From Symbiodinium natans (Eukaryota > Sar > Dinophyceae > Suessiales > Symbiodiniaceae), in contig CAJNDS010001269.1 in the NCBI GenBank assembly GCA_905221605.1, positions 1 through 64,000 on the forward strand: a stretch of DNA of 64,000 nucleotides. Reading direction: 5' to 3'. Position 1 is the stretch's first letter, and every line of letters begins with the position of its first letter. Shown here one piece after another: positions 49,166-61,264 of the stretch. The notes under the pieces were generated by a model. That model was not told the origin of the DNA and searched no databases. It saw only the letters and a list, made by a program, of their open reading frames with translations. The translations under genes and the position numbers were made by a program.

Positions 49166-49344
49166 CTCAGAGAGTCTCTGGTACCCCACATGGGAGTTTA
49201 CAAACATAACTGACCTTTTTACATACCCCCAAATCATTCTCTTATAAGAAGGACCCCAACCCTACACCCTAAATCCTAAACCCCTCATATAACAAAGCCT
49301 ATCCCTCCAACCTCCTCTCGGTCTTGAGGAAGCCATGGATGGAC

Positions 49345-49411
49345 AAAGGATGGCCGCCGGCATGCGGCGTCCATGACTGCGCCTTTGACTACCGTGTCGG
49401 CTCCCGATTGG
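49345..49411 (-). CDS. Unidentified exon
   Basis: QSGADTVVKGAVMDAACRRP then SF, pyrimidine-rich acceptor (tcttttcag/C, lacking the usual G) and GT donor. The opposite strand also reads well (CGVHDCAFDYRVGSRLAEKT), so the strand is not certain. Confidence 0.45.
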
Positions 49412-49436
49412 CTGAAAAGACGTGTTGCTTAGATAC

Positions 49437-49510
49437 CCTAAACCCTAAACCCTAAACCCTAAACCCTAAACCCTAAACCCTAAGCCCGGAACCCCTAAAC
49501 CCTAAACCGA
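49437..49510 (-). repeat. CCCTAAA array
   Basis: About nine units between two candidate exons. Confidence 0.95.
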
Positions 49511-49556
49511 TTCGGCTTGGCCCACTTCCTGTAGCCCCGCTGCGTGTGGCCATTCT
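49510..49556 (-). CDS. Possible exon
   Basis: Reads ENGHTQRGYRKWAKPNR with coding-like composition, but no AG/G acceptor fits the frame, so the boundaries are approximate. Confidence 0.35.
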
Positions 49557-49861
49557 CTACTAAGAGAAACTCGTCACACTGCTAGGTATAAACTCCCCTT
49601 GAACCATGCGCTGTTTTGTCCATGGTGTCTCTGTGGTCTTCAACATCTACATCTACACACACATATGTATATATATATATATGTGTTACATACATCTGTG
49701 TGGGAACCCTAAAGTAAACGCTCAGTTCGAAACCCTACTGGATGAGCGGGGGACTTGGGATTTGGGGAGAAGCTGCTGGCAAATGTCGTTTCAAATGCTC
49801 GTGGCGGCTCGAGGATCCCCGTGCGGTGCGGCGACAGTTGGGGGGTTCCTCAGAACATCCG

Positions 49862-49950
49862 AAGTATGGGGCCCTTAACTGAGGTCGCTTTGAATCCCTG
49901 TAAAGAAGGGTAAGGGACCATACTAAGGGCCCATGGTACCAACCTTAGAG
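49862..49950. mobile_element. MITE-like element, family E copy
   Basis: agtatggggcccttaactga ... ggtaagggaccatactaagg then gcccatggtaccaacctta; inverted ends. Confidence 0.78.
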
Positions 49951-50435
49951 AGTCCTCGGGGTGTTTAGGGGTTTACGGGTTTAGGGGTTGATGGTTCTGG
50001 TTCTTTGACACTCATATGGGGGTTTCCGAAAAGAGTACCCTTTTGGGGTCCCTGTAGAAGGGGTTTCTATTCCATTTTGGTGTATGAAGGGGTACCCCTA
50101 TTTTGGGAAATACCTATCTGGTCAGATAGTTTGGTCAGTTACGGGGTCCTCAGGGTCTGTAGGGGTTTAGGGGTGGGGGTTCTGGGCTCTCTGGGACTCA
50201 TGTAGTTAGAAGTGGGGCTATAAGTGGTTAAGGTAATTACTTTGTTACTTAACAACCTTATGTAGAACTTCCCATGAACCTTCAAGTATGGACCCTTGAA
50301 AATCAGAGCCCCGAATTTAGATCACAACCCAATTTGGCCGCCCGCACCTACTGAGTTGGCATTGTTGTGCATCCGGGGGGGGGGGGGGGGGGGGCGCTTG
50401 CAGAAACTTTTAGTAGCAGAACTTCTTGTAAAGGC

Positions 50436-50510
50436 CACCGAAAAATGAAGAAGAAGAAGAAGAATAAGAAGAAGAAAAAGAAGAAAAAGAAGAAAAATAA
50501 TAATACAATA
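50436..50510 (+). repeat. (AAG)n-like purine tract
   Basis: Source of a Lys-rich plus frame and a Phe/Leu-rich minus frame; follows a G20 run at 50,376-50,395. Confidence 0.95.
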
Positions 50511-50998
50511 ACAGCAAAAGGAAGAATCAGAAGAAGGGGAGGGTTCAACACACACTCCACAGGATTTAGAGATGTGTTTACAGGTTTTGGGCTTTGTGAT
50601 CCCCAGAATAACTTCTCGGCGTCTCTACTCTATTCCCCAGAGCTAGAGCGAATTGCTCAACCCCTACTTACAACCCATCCCCCATCGGGCACCAAGCCCC
50701 CCGGCCTCTTGCCACCGGCTCACTTGCGCTGGGTGCCCTCGGCTGCAACATTTTGGGCTTTCAAGCATTCAAAGGGGGGAAGCTGCAACCTCAACCCCTT
50801 CCTTTCTGTCACTTCAACCGGGTGCACCGCGAGCACTCGAAGCCTCCAATTGGGTAACCGTTAGAGCCAAAACCCAAAACCGCAAAACACGAGCTCTGAC
50901 TAGGGTTTATCAGCCCCTGGGCAGAGCAGGGTGCTATTTGACCTTCTGTGTGATGCTCCTCCAGGTGTGGGGCTTCAGCGGCTTAAGTTCTTAACCCG

Positions 50999-51000
<2 letters not shown>

Positions 51001-51033
<33 letters not shown>
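51001..51033 (+). repeat. C32 homopolymer
   Basis: Longest single-base run in the window, followed by an A-rich tract. Confidence 0.97.
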
Positions 51034-51311
51034 ACAAAAAAACCATGAAAGAACAAAAACGAAAAACACACACACACACAAACAAAGTCGTAGCCACACA
51101 TGCTGTATGCCTCATGCCCCATTCCCGAAATCGCTCTGCCTTAAATTCTCATGCCCCTGCACCCAAAAGGCTCGTTTTTCTGGTGGTCTCGGGCTTAGTG
51201 CCCAGGGGTTCAAGAAGATCAGCCCTGCAGGAGGGGTTGAGGGGTCCCTACTTGGGAGTCCTTTCCAGACAACGCCTGTATATTTTCTGGACTTAAGAGT
51301 CCAAAACAAGA

Positions 51312-51420
51312 AACCCCGAAACCCGAAACCCGAAACCCGAAACCCGAAACCCGAAACCCGAAACCCGAAACCCTAAACCCTAAACCCTAAACCCTAAACC
51401 CTAAACCCTAAACCCTAACC
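51312..51420 (-). repeat. CCCGAAA then CCCTAAA array
   Basis: Eight CCCGAAA units switch cleanly to about seven CCCTAAA units. The same switch occurs at 56,955-57,075. Confidence 0.96.
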
Positions 51421-51781
51421 AGAATTTTGGCAGGCTCAGGGTCATGGAATGTAGGGCTTCCAACGAGCGACGATGATTTGGAGCAGTGCTTTCATAGGCT
51501 TCAGCAACTCCACTTTTCACATCCTCAAAGGGTACCTTGTTTGTGCTTAATGGGTTCATGTTTAGGGTTTGCCGTTCTGTTCTGCTCTGACGATGCAAGA
51601 TCCCTAGCGCGCACCTGAATTCTAACATGCAGGTCTAGGGTTTAGGGTTTAGGGTTTAGGGTTTAGAGTTTAGGGTTTAGGGTTCTACAAGGGACCCTAA
51701 CCTAGAATGAGAAGGGTACCACTGGGAACCTAGAACAAGAAGGGTACCACTGGGCCTCCTAGTTTTGTGGTGCTTCTCCAC

Positions 51782-51847
51782 GCCAGCCGAGGTGCGCTTC
51801 GCTGGCGCTCCGGGCTTTGATGGGCAGAAGGAAGCCGCCGGATGAAC
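51782..51847 (-). CDS. Unidentified exon
   Basis: VHPAASFCPSKPGAPAKRTS then AG; acceptor GCTGAG/G, GT donor (gtggag). It lies between two copies of the TTGGTAGCCCAGT-type element. Confidence 0.5.
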
Positions 51848-51874
51848 CTCAGCCACTGTTGGAGTCATACCCAC

Positions 51875-51987
51875 CTAGGCTGCCCAGTAACCCAGGTTTA
51901 AAAAGGGTGCCCTTTTTTGCTTAAAGGGGTTTATAAGGAAACCTAAGCCTCCCAAAAAGGGAATAAGGGTACTACTGGGCATCCTAG
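51875..51987. mobile_element. MITE-like element, family B copy
   Basis: ctaggctgcccagtaaccca ... gggtactactgggcatcctag; a sub-family with ctagg ends. Confidence 0.8.
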
Positions 51988-52795
51988 CCACTGAGCTGTT
52001 GCTCCTCTGGGGTTCGAAGTAAAATTAAGGACCAGAACCTCGTTTGGGGGAAGGGTTTTAGGGCTGATGTTGCTTGTGAACATGCCCAAACACATGCATG
52101 GGTTGGCCTGAAAACTCCGAAACCTGAGAAGTAGACTACCTAGACCCTCTTAATCCTAAGTCCTAAATCCCATACACCTGTAAATATAGACCTAAGAACT
52201 AGACCCTCTGTAACACCAAGGGATCTCAAATTGATTGAACCCCTACATTGGCCCTGCAGAACGGACTCCATGATACTCAAAACTTTCGCTAGAATGGCCT
52301 TGGACAACCCAGGGTGTAGGCTTGTGGTTCAAGGGCTCCTCCTTCACTCACAGCTTCTTGGTGTGCTCCGAAACACGCAGAGAGTGGTCCAAACTTAGCT
52401 CTGCTCTACTACTCCTTCCATTGCCCCATCAGCCACCTTGCCACCCCCTTCCACCTTCAACCCCTCCCCACTCCCCAATCCCTGCCACCTCTACCACCTT
52501 GATCCTCACCACTCAGAACGCTAAAGAACATGGTGAAGGAATTGGTATCGACTGAGTCACACAATGACAACCATGAGTTGTGGCCTTCGGCTTGGTAGCT
52601 TATCCCCTCCCCCAGAAGTAAACCCCCCCCCCCCAACCCCCCAATATCCCCTCCCCCAGAAGTAACCCCCCCCCAACCCCCTAATTTTAAATATTCCATA
52701 CACCATAATACAGCAACAATGGGAGTCTTTCATTTTCGCATAGGGGGGTTTTTAAATTTGGGGGAGGGGATTCTTGGTCCGAACCCGGAAACAAC

Positions 52796-52842
52796 CTGTG
52801 CAATCTCTGAGGCTATGGACAGCTCGCCGGCACCATCAAAGC
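52796..52842 (-). CDS. Possible exon, EF-hand-like
   Basis: FDGAGELSIASEIAQ after a split codon; acceptor GCAAG/G, GT donor. It resembles an EF loop but the first position cannot be Asp, so at best a degenerate hand. Confidence 0.35.
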
Positions 52843-53499
52843 CTTGCGCGGGATGGGGCTTGGGGTTTTAGGGCAACATGCCGAAGCCTAAACCCAAACG
52901 CAAGCTCTTCTCCCACTCTCTCAACCGCCTAATCTGCCCTTTGAAGCTCCATGTTCTGGTGTCCTAAGATTGTGGCTAGGGATTTGGGGTGTAGGGGTCT
53001 ACATAGGTGCTTGAGGTCTCTAGGGTTTAGGTGCTTGGGTCTTTAAGGTTTAAGGTTTAACATGTAATTAGGGGCCATTTGACCCCATGCAACAAAAAAA
53101 GGCCTCACGGCGTTGGAAACAAGGACATTAACATGCAACACCCTCCGATTCGAGTTTAGGGTCTGGGGCCCAGGCCTGATAGCCCTGCATAATTATCGTT
53201 TAGAGCTTTGATGGTTCTATGTTTTGTGGGGGTACGCGGGGAGGGGTTCGGTGACCTTAAACCTTTAATCCTAAACCCTGAACCCTAAGCCTTCGCTGAA
53301 CCCTAAACCCTGAACCCTAAACCCTGGACAAAGAAAGCGGGTGGCCTCTGGTTGACGCCGCATGGGCAGTGGCAGGGACAATGGCGAGGCCGTGCTGCCT
53401 TGCACAGCCAGCGTACGTAACCCACCCTTAGCAGCCCCCCCCCCCCCCCCCAAACCTTGAATTTTTAGGGTGCAGCAAATTATCTATTTAATAGACACT

Positions 53500-53675
53500 C
53501 TCACTCTCTCTATCTCTCTCTTTTTCTCTCTGTCTCTCTCTCTTTCTCTTTCTCTCTCTCTCTCTCTCTCTCCCTCTCCCTCCCTCCCTCCCTCTATCTA
53601 TCTACCTATATATATATATATATGTACATACGTATTTATACATGTGTATATGTATATATATATATATATATATCT
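53500..53675 (+). repeat. (CT)n then (TA)n tract
   Basis: CT-rich then TATATA sequence; generates a Ser-Leu open frame. Confidence 0.95.
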
Positions 53676-54462
53676 GTATGTATTCTAGAGGTCAAAACTT
53701 TCTAGGTTAATAGAGTCAAGCTAGTTCTGTTCCTGCTCAAACACTGAAGGCCTTTTGTGGTCTAAGGTACAGTAAGCAGACCTCTCCACAAGCAACCCTG
53801 CACCATATCAAAACAGAGCAACTTTATAGAAGACATGCGGGGTTCTCTAAATTAGGGTTTCTTGTGGGGTTCCCCTTATAAGGCGACCCCTAATGTTCAG
53901 GGTACCAACAGGACCAGAATTCATATAAGGCACGTTTGCCTTGTAGGGTTCACCTAGCACCCTGCTAGCCTACAGCTTTACGGAGTAGACCGACTAAGCA
54001 GCTGCTGCAAAGGCTGCAGGAGAAGGAGAGGACTACCTTGATAACCATTGAGCCCACACCCTTTGACCCTTTAACCCTAAACCCTAAACCCTAAAACCGC
54101 GGTTACAGCCTGGGTGTTGGGGCTTTGCGTTTCGGGTTCAGGGGTCCCTGGGTTTGAGGGGTTTTTCTTTTTTTGGTCGGGGGTTTGGCAAACGACTCGG
54201 TCTCTAAGGCTTGGGGAGTAGGGTTGAGGTTGCTAACCCAAAAAGGTTTCCGGTTTGGGGTTCGGGCCATCGTGTGGTCTCGGCTACGGTAGGAACTTGG
54301 AACTTTTCAGCTACGTACCTTACCCCCTTGAGCTCCGCACTTGTTTAGCCTTGCAGGCGAACCTGAAGTTTGGCTTAAATTTAGGGTTTTGGGTGTTCAG
54401 TTCAGGAGGGCTGAGAGCTTAGGGTTTTGCCCCCAGTTTGGTCAGGAAGAGGACCTAGGCTC

Positions 54463-54513
54463 ATGGATCCGCTGCACGGCGTCACGGAGGAGCCACACGC
54501 TGGCCGACAGGAC
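54463..54513 (-). CDS. Unidentified exon
   Basis: 17 codons, VLSASVWLLRDAVQRIH, helical, phase 0 to 0; acceptor TGAAG/G, GA donor (gagcct). An 82-codon plus-strand frame here is judged a shadow. Confidence 0.55.
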
Positions 54514-55412
54514 CTTCAGTCTAGACCGCACGAACAAAGGGTTTAGGGTTTTGGGCTTTCAGGGCTTTCAGGGTTTAGGTTCCAAGTAGAGTAGTCCTAT
54601 GTAATTACTGCGCTGGGCCCATATTGCGACCTAACCAAATTCAAGAACTTTACCAATGCAATCCCCTCCTCCACGCAGGCTCCTGGGGCAAATGAGTCTT
54701 GGGGCCTTCTCCGGAATAGAATACTGCAGGTATCTTGTGACGCTTTCTGTGTATATATATATATAATTATGTATGTATGGTCAATTCCCAAAATTATGGT
54801 CCGGTGCCCCCCGCCGAAAAAATAACCCTTAAAAGGGAATGTTGAACAAGTGACCATAAAAAGCAACCATTTCTCCGATAGCCACTACGCCGCAGGAGTC
54901 TGTATAGGGTTTAGGGTTTTAGGGTTTAGGGTTTAGGGTTTAGGGTTCAGGGTATGCTAGATATCAAGCCCTGCGGCTCTCGAAACGTTTGGCCCGGGGA
55001 TACATTGTACTAGAAACCATCCTAAGGATGTACCCCTAAGAGGTTCCCTGAATATGCTCCTAACATGGCCCTTCTATTCCCTCTCATAGGAAGGGAGTAA
55101 ACAAGTGTGGACCTTCTCGGTTTCTTTATGGTAAATAAACTCAGGTAAGATGGTTCGAGATGATCTCGGCACAGGGTTCAAAAGCACCAAAGGGTGGTTG
55201 ATCCTCGTGCCTGTTCCCCAAAACACACCCCAAAAACCCCAACCCCCAAAGCCTAAACCCTAACCCTCCTCCATATTTCCCTTACAAGCGCGCAATGTGA
55301 ACCCTAAACCCTAAACGCCCTAAACCCTAAACCCTAAACCATAAACCATAAACCCTAAACCCGTGGGTGTGAAGTCTGCTTTAGGGTTTGGCGTTGTCTG
55401 TCGAAGTGGCGC

Positions 55413-55462
55413 TGTTGTGGAGCTGGCCACGTCGGAGGAAGCGGAGCTGCTGCCTTTTGAGC
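55413..55462 (-). CDS. Unidentified basic exon
   Basis: LKRQQLRFLRRGQLHN after the split codon from the 56.5 kb exon; acceptor GGCAG/G, GC donor. A longer Ser/Thr-rich frame here is in another phase. Confidence 0.5.
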
Positions 55463-55477
55463 CTGCCGGCCAGATTG

Positions 55478-55503
55478 AGGGTTGAGGGTTGAGGGTTGAG
55501 GTT

Positions 55504-55534
<31 letters not shown>

Positions 55535-55555
55535 AGGTCGAGGGTTGAGGGTAGC
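55478..55555 (+). repeat. GGGTTGA array
   Basis: About ten units of a 7-bp variant, starting 16 bp above the 55.4 kb exon acceptor. Confidence 0.95.
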
Positions 55556-56517
55556 TAGTGGAATTCGAGGTTTTTATGTAGGCTTTGCCTATAGTAACCC
55601 TATTGCACCTCAACACATGAACAGCCTCTGGCCCGAAACAACGCACCGTTCCTGCTGTCTTGGCCACATTGGTTACTAAAGGTGGTCAAATCTCTTTTCG
55701 GCCCCTTCGATGATGGCCGAAATACAGAAGAACCGTCTTATTATAGGAACCCGCAAAGTGGACCATGAATGAGAGAACTGCTCAGGTGAGGTTGATGAGT
55801 TCAAGGTTCGGGGTTATAGGCTTATAGGTCCAGGGTCTACCGGTTAGCCAAAGGGCCCAATGCCCTTCAATCAAGGAAGGCATAACCAGAGTATCCTTTC
55901 ATATCCTTAAAGAAGGGAATGGACCAAGAGCTCTGATTCTAAGGGACAAAGGTTTCTCTGGGTCTTTTGCTGAGTTGAAAGGTAGTGGACTTTCCACTAC
56001 AGGCCATCATGAATGAGTAAAGAGAGTAAGCCAGATGGGTTTCACACAAGCAGCTGCCCTTGTGCGGAGGGACCTGTCGATTCGGCAAGAAAGCTACAAC
56101 TCACCCAGCAACTGGGATACTTGCAAGGCCTTGCTGGTCTTCCCGGTTGTCTTGAAGTGCTCTAACTCTAAGTCAAAATGCAAGACCCTACACGCTCCCT
56201 TGAGCAACCCCCGAAGAAAAGCTGACCCACAGCTTACTGTAGAGCCCCGCAAAGACCCTCAAAGGAAGAGGTAGCTTGAGATGCCTCACTCCTGCATGTT
56301 TTCGGAGAATTGTCCTTGGGGCTCTGACCCACAGCATCAAACCCTCAACCGCCCTCAAGCTTCGAAAACCCTGAACCCCTGAAACCCTGAAGCCCCCCTA
56401 AACCCCAACCCTAAAGCCTAAAGCCTAAACCCTAAACCCCAAATCCCAAACCCAAAGCCCTGGAGCCTAAAGCCTAAACCCTAAAACCCTAAACCGCTGA
56501 GCCCGGCCGTGCCTGGC

Positions 56518-56561
56518 CCTTTGCAAACCAAGGAGAGCCCCGCTGAGTGGACCGCGTTGGC
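56518..56561 (-). CDS. Unidentified exon
   Basis: ANAVHSAGLSLVCK plus two bases; acceptor ACAAG/G, GC donor (gccagg). Joins in phase to 55,413-55,462. Confidence 0.55.
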
Positions 56562-56929
56562 CTTGTCAGGGTTTTTCGAGTTTATAGGGTTTTGGGCTTT
56601 AGGGTCTAGGTTTTTGCGATTTCAAGGTGTAGGGTTTAGGGGTTCAGGGCTTAAGTTTGGGTTCCGGGTTCAGGGCTGAACCCACTACTCATCCTGCATC
56701 CCACAGAGCTGGAGACTGTCACTTCCTTCATCCACAACCCTAGAGGCTCTCACTGGGCCTCTGACGCATTCTGAGTTCAGGCTGAAAAGTTGGGAGAATT
56801 TGGGCCGTCTTCCGGAGTCAGAAGTCGGAAGTGATGAAGCTTTGGCTTAGGCCTGGGGGTTGCAGGCGTACAGGTACTTGCCTTGAGTAAACTGCTGAGC
56901 TGGCATCATTCTAAGTCTCTCTCTCTCAT

Positions 56930-57075
56930 AAACCCTAAACCCTAACCCTAAACCCCAAACCCGAAACCCGAAACCCGAAACCCGAAACCCGAAACCCGAA
57001 ACCCTAAACCCTAAACCCTAAACCCTATAAACCCTAAACCCTAAACCCTAAACCCTAAACCCTAAACCCTAATCC
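56930..57075 (-). repeat. CCCGAAA block inside a CCCTAAA array
   Basis: Six CCCGAAA units flanked by CCCTAAA units, with one CCCTATAAA insertion. Confidence 0.95.
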
Positions 57076-57238
57076 CTGTCCCTGTAGGCAGGATCTCAGG
57101 CCATTCTTTGGTCTAGCCGGTCTGGGGAGCGTGGGGTTTAGGTTTGAAGCATCTGCCAATGTCCACCTGGCGTGGACTCTGGTCAGCCATCAACAACCTC
57201 AAACCAGACTCAAATGAGGCCCTATACACCCTTAACTT

Positions 57239-57337
57239 GGGATGTTCCCCCTTATACTAACAGTCCTTACATGGGATTATAGTACCCCCCTACTATAATC
57301 CCGATTAAGGACTGTTAGTATAAGGGGGGAACATCCC
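57239..57337. mobile_element. MITE-like element, family A copy 2
   Basis: Near-perfect palindrome of about 99 bp: left arm gggatgttccccctta with tactaacagtcctta, right arm the reverse complement. It could fold into one long hairpin. Confidence 0.88.
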
Positions 57338-57416
57338 AACCCAAAACAGGGTGGTTCTAAGTCGGTCTCAACAAACAGCTACCTGTCACTATGAGGGTTA
57401 CCAGACCGACCCTATA

Positions 57417-57535
57417 GACCCTAAACCCTAAACCCTAAACCCTAAACCCTAAACCCTAAATAAACCCTAAACCCTAAACCCTAACCCCTAAACCCTAAAC
57501 CCTAAACCCTAAACCCTAAACCCTAAACCCCAAAC
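57417..57535 (-). repeat. CCCTAAA array
   Basis: About 16 units with a TAAATAA break, close to family A copy 2. Confidence 0.95.
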
Positions 57536-58505
57536 AAGGGGGACCACGAAGAAGCTTCGGAAGCGCCCCTCTGAACCCTGAGGGTAGGAGGGTTTAGGAC
57601 ACTTTGGCCCGACGTGTTCCTAAACCCGAAGCCCCTGAAGTTTAGGGTTTAGGGTTTAGGGGTTTAGGCGTTTAGGGGTTTCGGGGTTTACGGTTTAGGG
57701 GTTTACGGGTTTACAGGTTTAGGGGATTAGGGGTTAGGGAAACTTGCAACCGGAACCTCGTGGATTCGCAGGGCGTTGGGACCTGGGCGTTGGACAGTCT
57801 TGGGGGGGGGACTTGATTTCGGACTTCGGGGTGTTTAGGGTTTAGCCAAAGGCTCCTGTGTAGTACCTTTTTGGGGTGGAATACTAAAATCCCCTATAAC
57901 TAACCCAAAAAAAGGAACTACATTGAAGCTTTTGGGTAGAGTTGGATGGGTTTTGAGGGGGGGATGGCGAGACCCTCGGTGTGGTGCAGCGCCGAAGCAT
58001 GCAAGTGTTCCGGATGGTTTATAGCTGGGTGTGTAGACAGGTGGTTACCACCCTGGCCCTAATTTTGGGTTTAAGCTTGTATCCCCCAAAACTAAGATCC
58101 CCAAACCCTCAGTCCTGCTCATGAAAACCTTCAAACATGTGATTGATGCCCCAAAAAGGTTTGGTCACCTCAAACGCAAGTCTGCAAGATTTCCCACAAA
58201 CCACACGCCCTTGCAACCCACCCACTGACCCCACCCCCCCTCCCCTGCTATTGGGGCCCTCCAATCAACTCTGTCGTCCTCCTCCTCTGCGCCTCCCCCA
58301 AGCCTGAACCCCTTCATCCCAGAACCCCTACAATGTCAACCCCGACCTTAAACCCCCTAAACCCCACACCCTAAACCCAAAAACCCTAAACCCTGAACCC
58401 AAAAACCCTAAACCCCAAACCCAAAAACCCTAAACCCAAAAACCCTAAACTCCAAATCCAAAAACCCTAAACGCTAATTCCTTCCCCCCCGACGTGCTCT
58501 GGCAG

Positions 58506-58985
58506 GGCTTGGGCTCGAGCAGGCTGGCTCAGATATCCGAGGCGCGCCGAGCATGAGAAAGGGGTTTCGGGCACCCAGGTGCTGCAGGCTTTCGGGGTCT
58601 TAGTATTGTAGGGTTCAGGGGTTTTGGGGTTTGTGGGGTGCAAAGCGCACGGTTTCTAAAGGGCTGTTCATGAGCTTGTGGGAAGTGGAGTAGCTCAAAT
58701 TACGTAACGCGAGGCAGAGATGTGTGCTTTTCATGAAAAGTGTTCGCGGCCTTGAACGCCTGATGCCAGTGCGCTTTGAACGGCAAGTTGAGTTTAAGTC
58801 TTAAGTGTTCAAGGTTAAACTGAGTAAAAAGCCTCTGATGTTCTAAGACGTGAACGAGCTCCGCCCCTTGTCGGATAGCTCAGGCAACCCCGCGCTGTGT
58901 CTCTAGTCTTGAGGTCACAGGCGGCCGCGCGAAAAGAGTCGACCTCCGCAACCGGAACCCGAACATTTGGGTATTTGCGATCAGG
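58506..58985 (+). CDS. Possible plus-strand exon pair
   Basis: 58,506-58,548 (GLGSSRLAQISEAR, after a C-rich tract and CTGGCAG/G) and 58,921-58,985 (GRAKRVDLRNRNPNIWVF then AIR, acceptor TCACAG/G) join in phase with GA donors. A minus-strand reading of the second block (VDSFRAAACDLK, acceptor GCGGAG/G) is also good, so the strand is unsettled. Confidence 0.4.
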
Positions 58986-60223
58986 GAAGGCCTGAATTGT
59001 CCTAAACCCTCAACTCGAAACCCTAAACCCTAAACCCTAAACCCTGAACCCTAAACCCTAAACACCCTCAACTTGAAACCCCCTACTTTGGGCTTTTGAT
59101 CACGGACACCCTACAGGCATGATCCAGAACTACAGGGTACCTGGGGCCAGCCTTGTCTCTAAGCCTTGAAGCATAAACAGGGCTAGGTTTGAGCATAGTT
59201 TTTGCTTTGTATTAGACGTATAATCCCTATGTAATCCTCACACCGCTAATTTTTTTGGCCCAAATCTACCCCACTTTAACCCCTGCCACAGAAAAAAAAA
59301 AAAAAGAAAACTGGCCATGGTTTAGGGCTTAGGGTCCATGTCTCAAAGTCGGAACTTCGGGTCGGGGCAAATTGCCAGGATTGGGGTTTAGGCTTCTGCT
59401 GTGCTTGTTCAAAAAGAATGTTCAGGATTTTGCAGGGACTTAGACGACATGTCTACGCAATGCGCGCCTTGGTATTGGATTGGACCAGCCTCTGTGCGGC
59501 TTCACGTGAGTTAACACCAGGACTCTGATTCGCGCCCTTTTCTCCCCTTAGCCAGCGCACAGACACGCGGACCTGCCGTTGGTAGGGACCTGCGCACAGG
59601 CAAACATGCACTGGGCGTCTGAACCCCCAAAACCCCAAAAAACGCCCCAAATGCCCAAGCCTGACAGAAGCTTTCGGGAGAAGTGGAAAGTAGGGCACTG
59701 AGGTTTGTAGCAAATGCAGCGTTTCGATATATCAGGGTTCAGGCTTGCGGGGCTTGGCGAGGATTATGTGTGAGTTCAGGACTCTAAGATTCCAGATTCG
59801 GTGCCCCAAAACGTGGAAAAGGTGGGCCACGTGGCTGGTCGGGTCACTGTCTTGCGGGTACATGGGCTTAGGGTTTAGGCCACCTACCCTAAATTGGATC
59901 GGAAACCCTTGTGTTTGTAGACGCTTGGCTGCTGTACCCCCTGCTAAGGCGGTCGGGAGAACCATGAAAAAATGACTTCGAGCACTCTATTTTCGTTGAC
60001 AGCTGTGGTTGTTAGGATGCTGTCCCGCTGAGTTCTCCAGATGCTGACCGACTGGCTTCAACCAAAATCCTACACCCCAGCCCTAAACCCCAAACACGAA
60101 ACCAGCACGTAAACCCCAAACCCCACACTTTCCATATAACCCCCCTCCGAATGTCAATGATTCAACAAAAGCCCCTGTTGCACTTGGCTACGGGTTCCCA
60201 ACCAAAGCCAGAGCACAACAGAC

Positions 60224-60289
60224 GCTGCGTCTAAGGCACTGCCAGCCAAAAGATCCCCAAGGCAGGACAGTTCCTCCTCCAGCGTGAAC
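60224..60289 (-). CDS. Unidentified exon, two frames open
   Basis: Strong acceptor (ttctctacag/G) and GT donor. One frame gives FTLEEELSCLGDLLAGSALD, another VHAGGGTVLPWGSFGWQCL. The first is favoured by composition, but the phase from the 61.2 kb exon favours the second or a missing exon. Confidence 0.5.
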
Positions 60290-60681
60290 CTGTAGAGAAC
60301 TGGGGCCTTAATCATCAGGGTCATTATTATAATTATGAAGGAACCACAAGGGAATACTATTCGTGCTTTTTCTGACCCCTAGACTAAGCACTAGAGTTTA
60401 GGGTCCGGGCTTGGGGCTTAGGGTCCAGGGCTCAGGACCCAGCTCTAATCCTATAAGCCCTAAACACCATAAACCCGAAAACCCAGTTTAAAACCTCATT
60501 ATCTAAATCCCGACCCCAACTGTAAAGATAGTGATTGAGGGCGTTTCAGATATTGGGCTGGGTTGCAGAAGGGCCATGGTCTCAATAGCCAACCCAGACC
60601 CTGCAAACCCCAATGAAGGGGATCAAGAAGGTTTAGGGTTTAGGGTCCACGAACAAATTTCTAGGTCCGGAGGGACCCTGA

Positions 60682-60812
60682 TTCAAGGTTCATGGGTGGC
60701 TATAAAGCTATAAGCCGGGTTGCACCCCAAATAAGAGTCTCACCAGCAATTGTTGCTATAGTTACCTTCCTCATAGCCCCACTCAAAACTACCCATGAAC
60801 CTCCAAGTAGTA
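60682..60812. mobile_element. MITE-like element, family C, best copy
   Basis: Ends ttcaaggttcatgggtggc and actacccatgaacctccaag, about 130 bp. Further copies or parts at 20,968-21,040, 25,448-25,560, 28,631-28,695, 46,780-46,870 and 50,195-50,290. Confidence 0.82.
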
Positions 60813-61209
60813 GGCTTTCAGCCCAGAAAGCGTGCTAGATCAGTCGATCCCTAAACCGTGAACGCCAGGCCCTACACCCCTGAGAAACAGATTTAAAGTT
60901 TAAAGGGATCATGTCTGGTACCGTTGTGGGATGATCTGAAGACCGTATGTGGCGTAGTTGCGGGGCACCCATTTGCAAATAACAGTACTATAAGTCGACT
61001 CTCAGGGAGCAACTGAAGTATCAAGCGCTTCGCGAAAAGCCCTCAAGGTGTCTGCAACAATCCAGTACCTTGAAGGAAGGGTACTCGCTAAAAAGTGTAT
61101 GGAAAAGTTGCAAGAAGTCCTAAACCCTAAACCCTAAACCCTAAACCCTAAACCCTAAACCCTAAACCCTAAACCCTAAACCAAAAACCCCTGAATCAGC
61201 TCAGCGCAC

Positions 61210-61243
61210 CTCAGCTGCGCCGGTGCGCCCAGGAGGGCCACCC
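61210..61243 (-). CDS. Unidentified Gly/Pro-rich exon
   Basis: GGPPGRTGAAE after a split codon; pyrimidine-rich acceptor (tttgtccag/G) and GT donor (gtgcgc). Confidence 0.5.
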
Positions 61244-61264
61244 CTGGACAAACGAAACGCCCGG

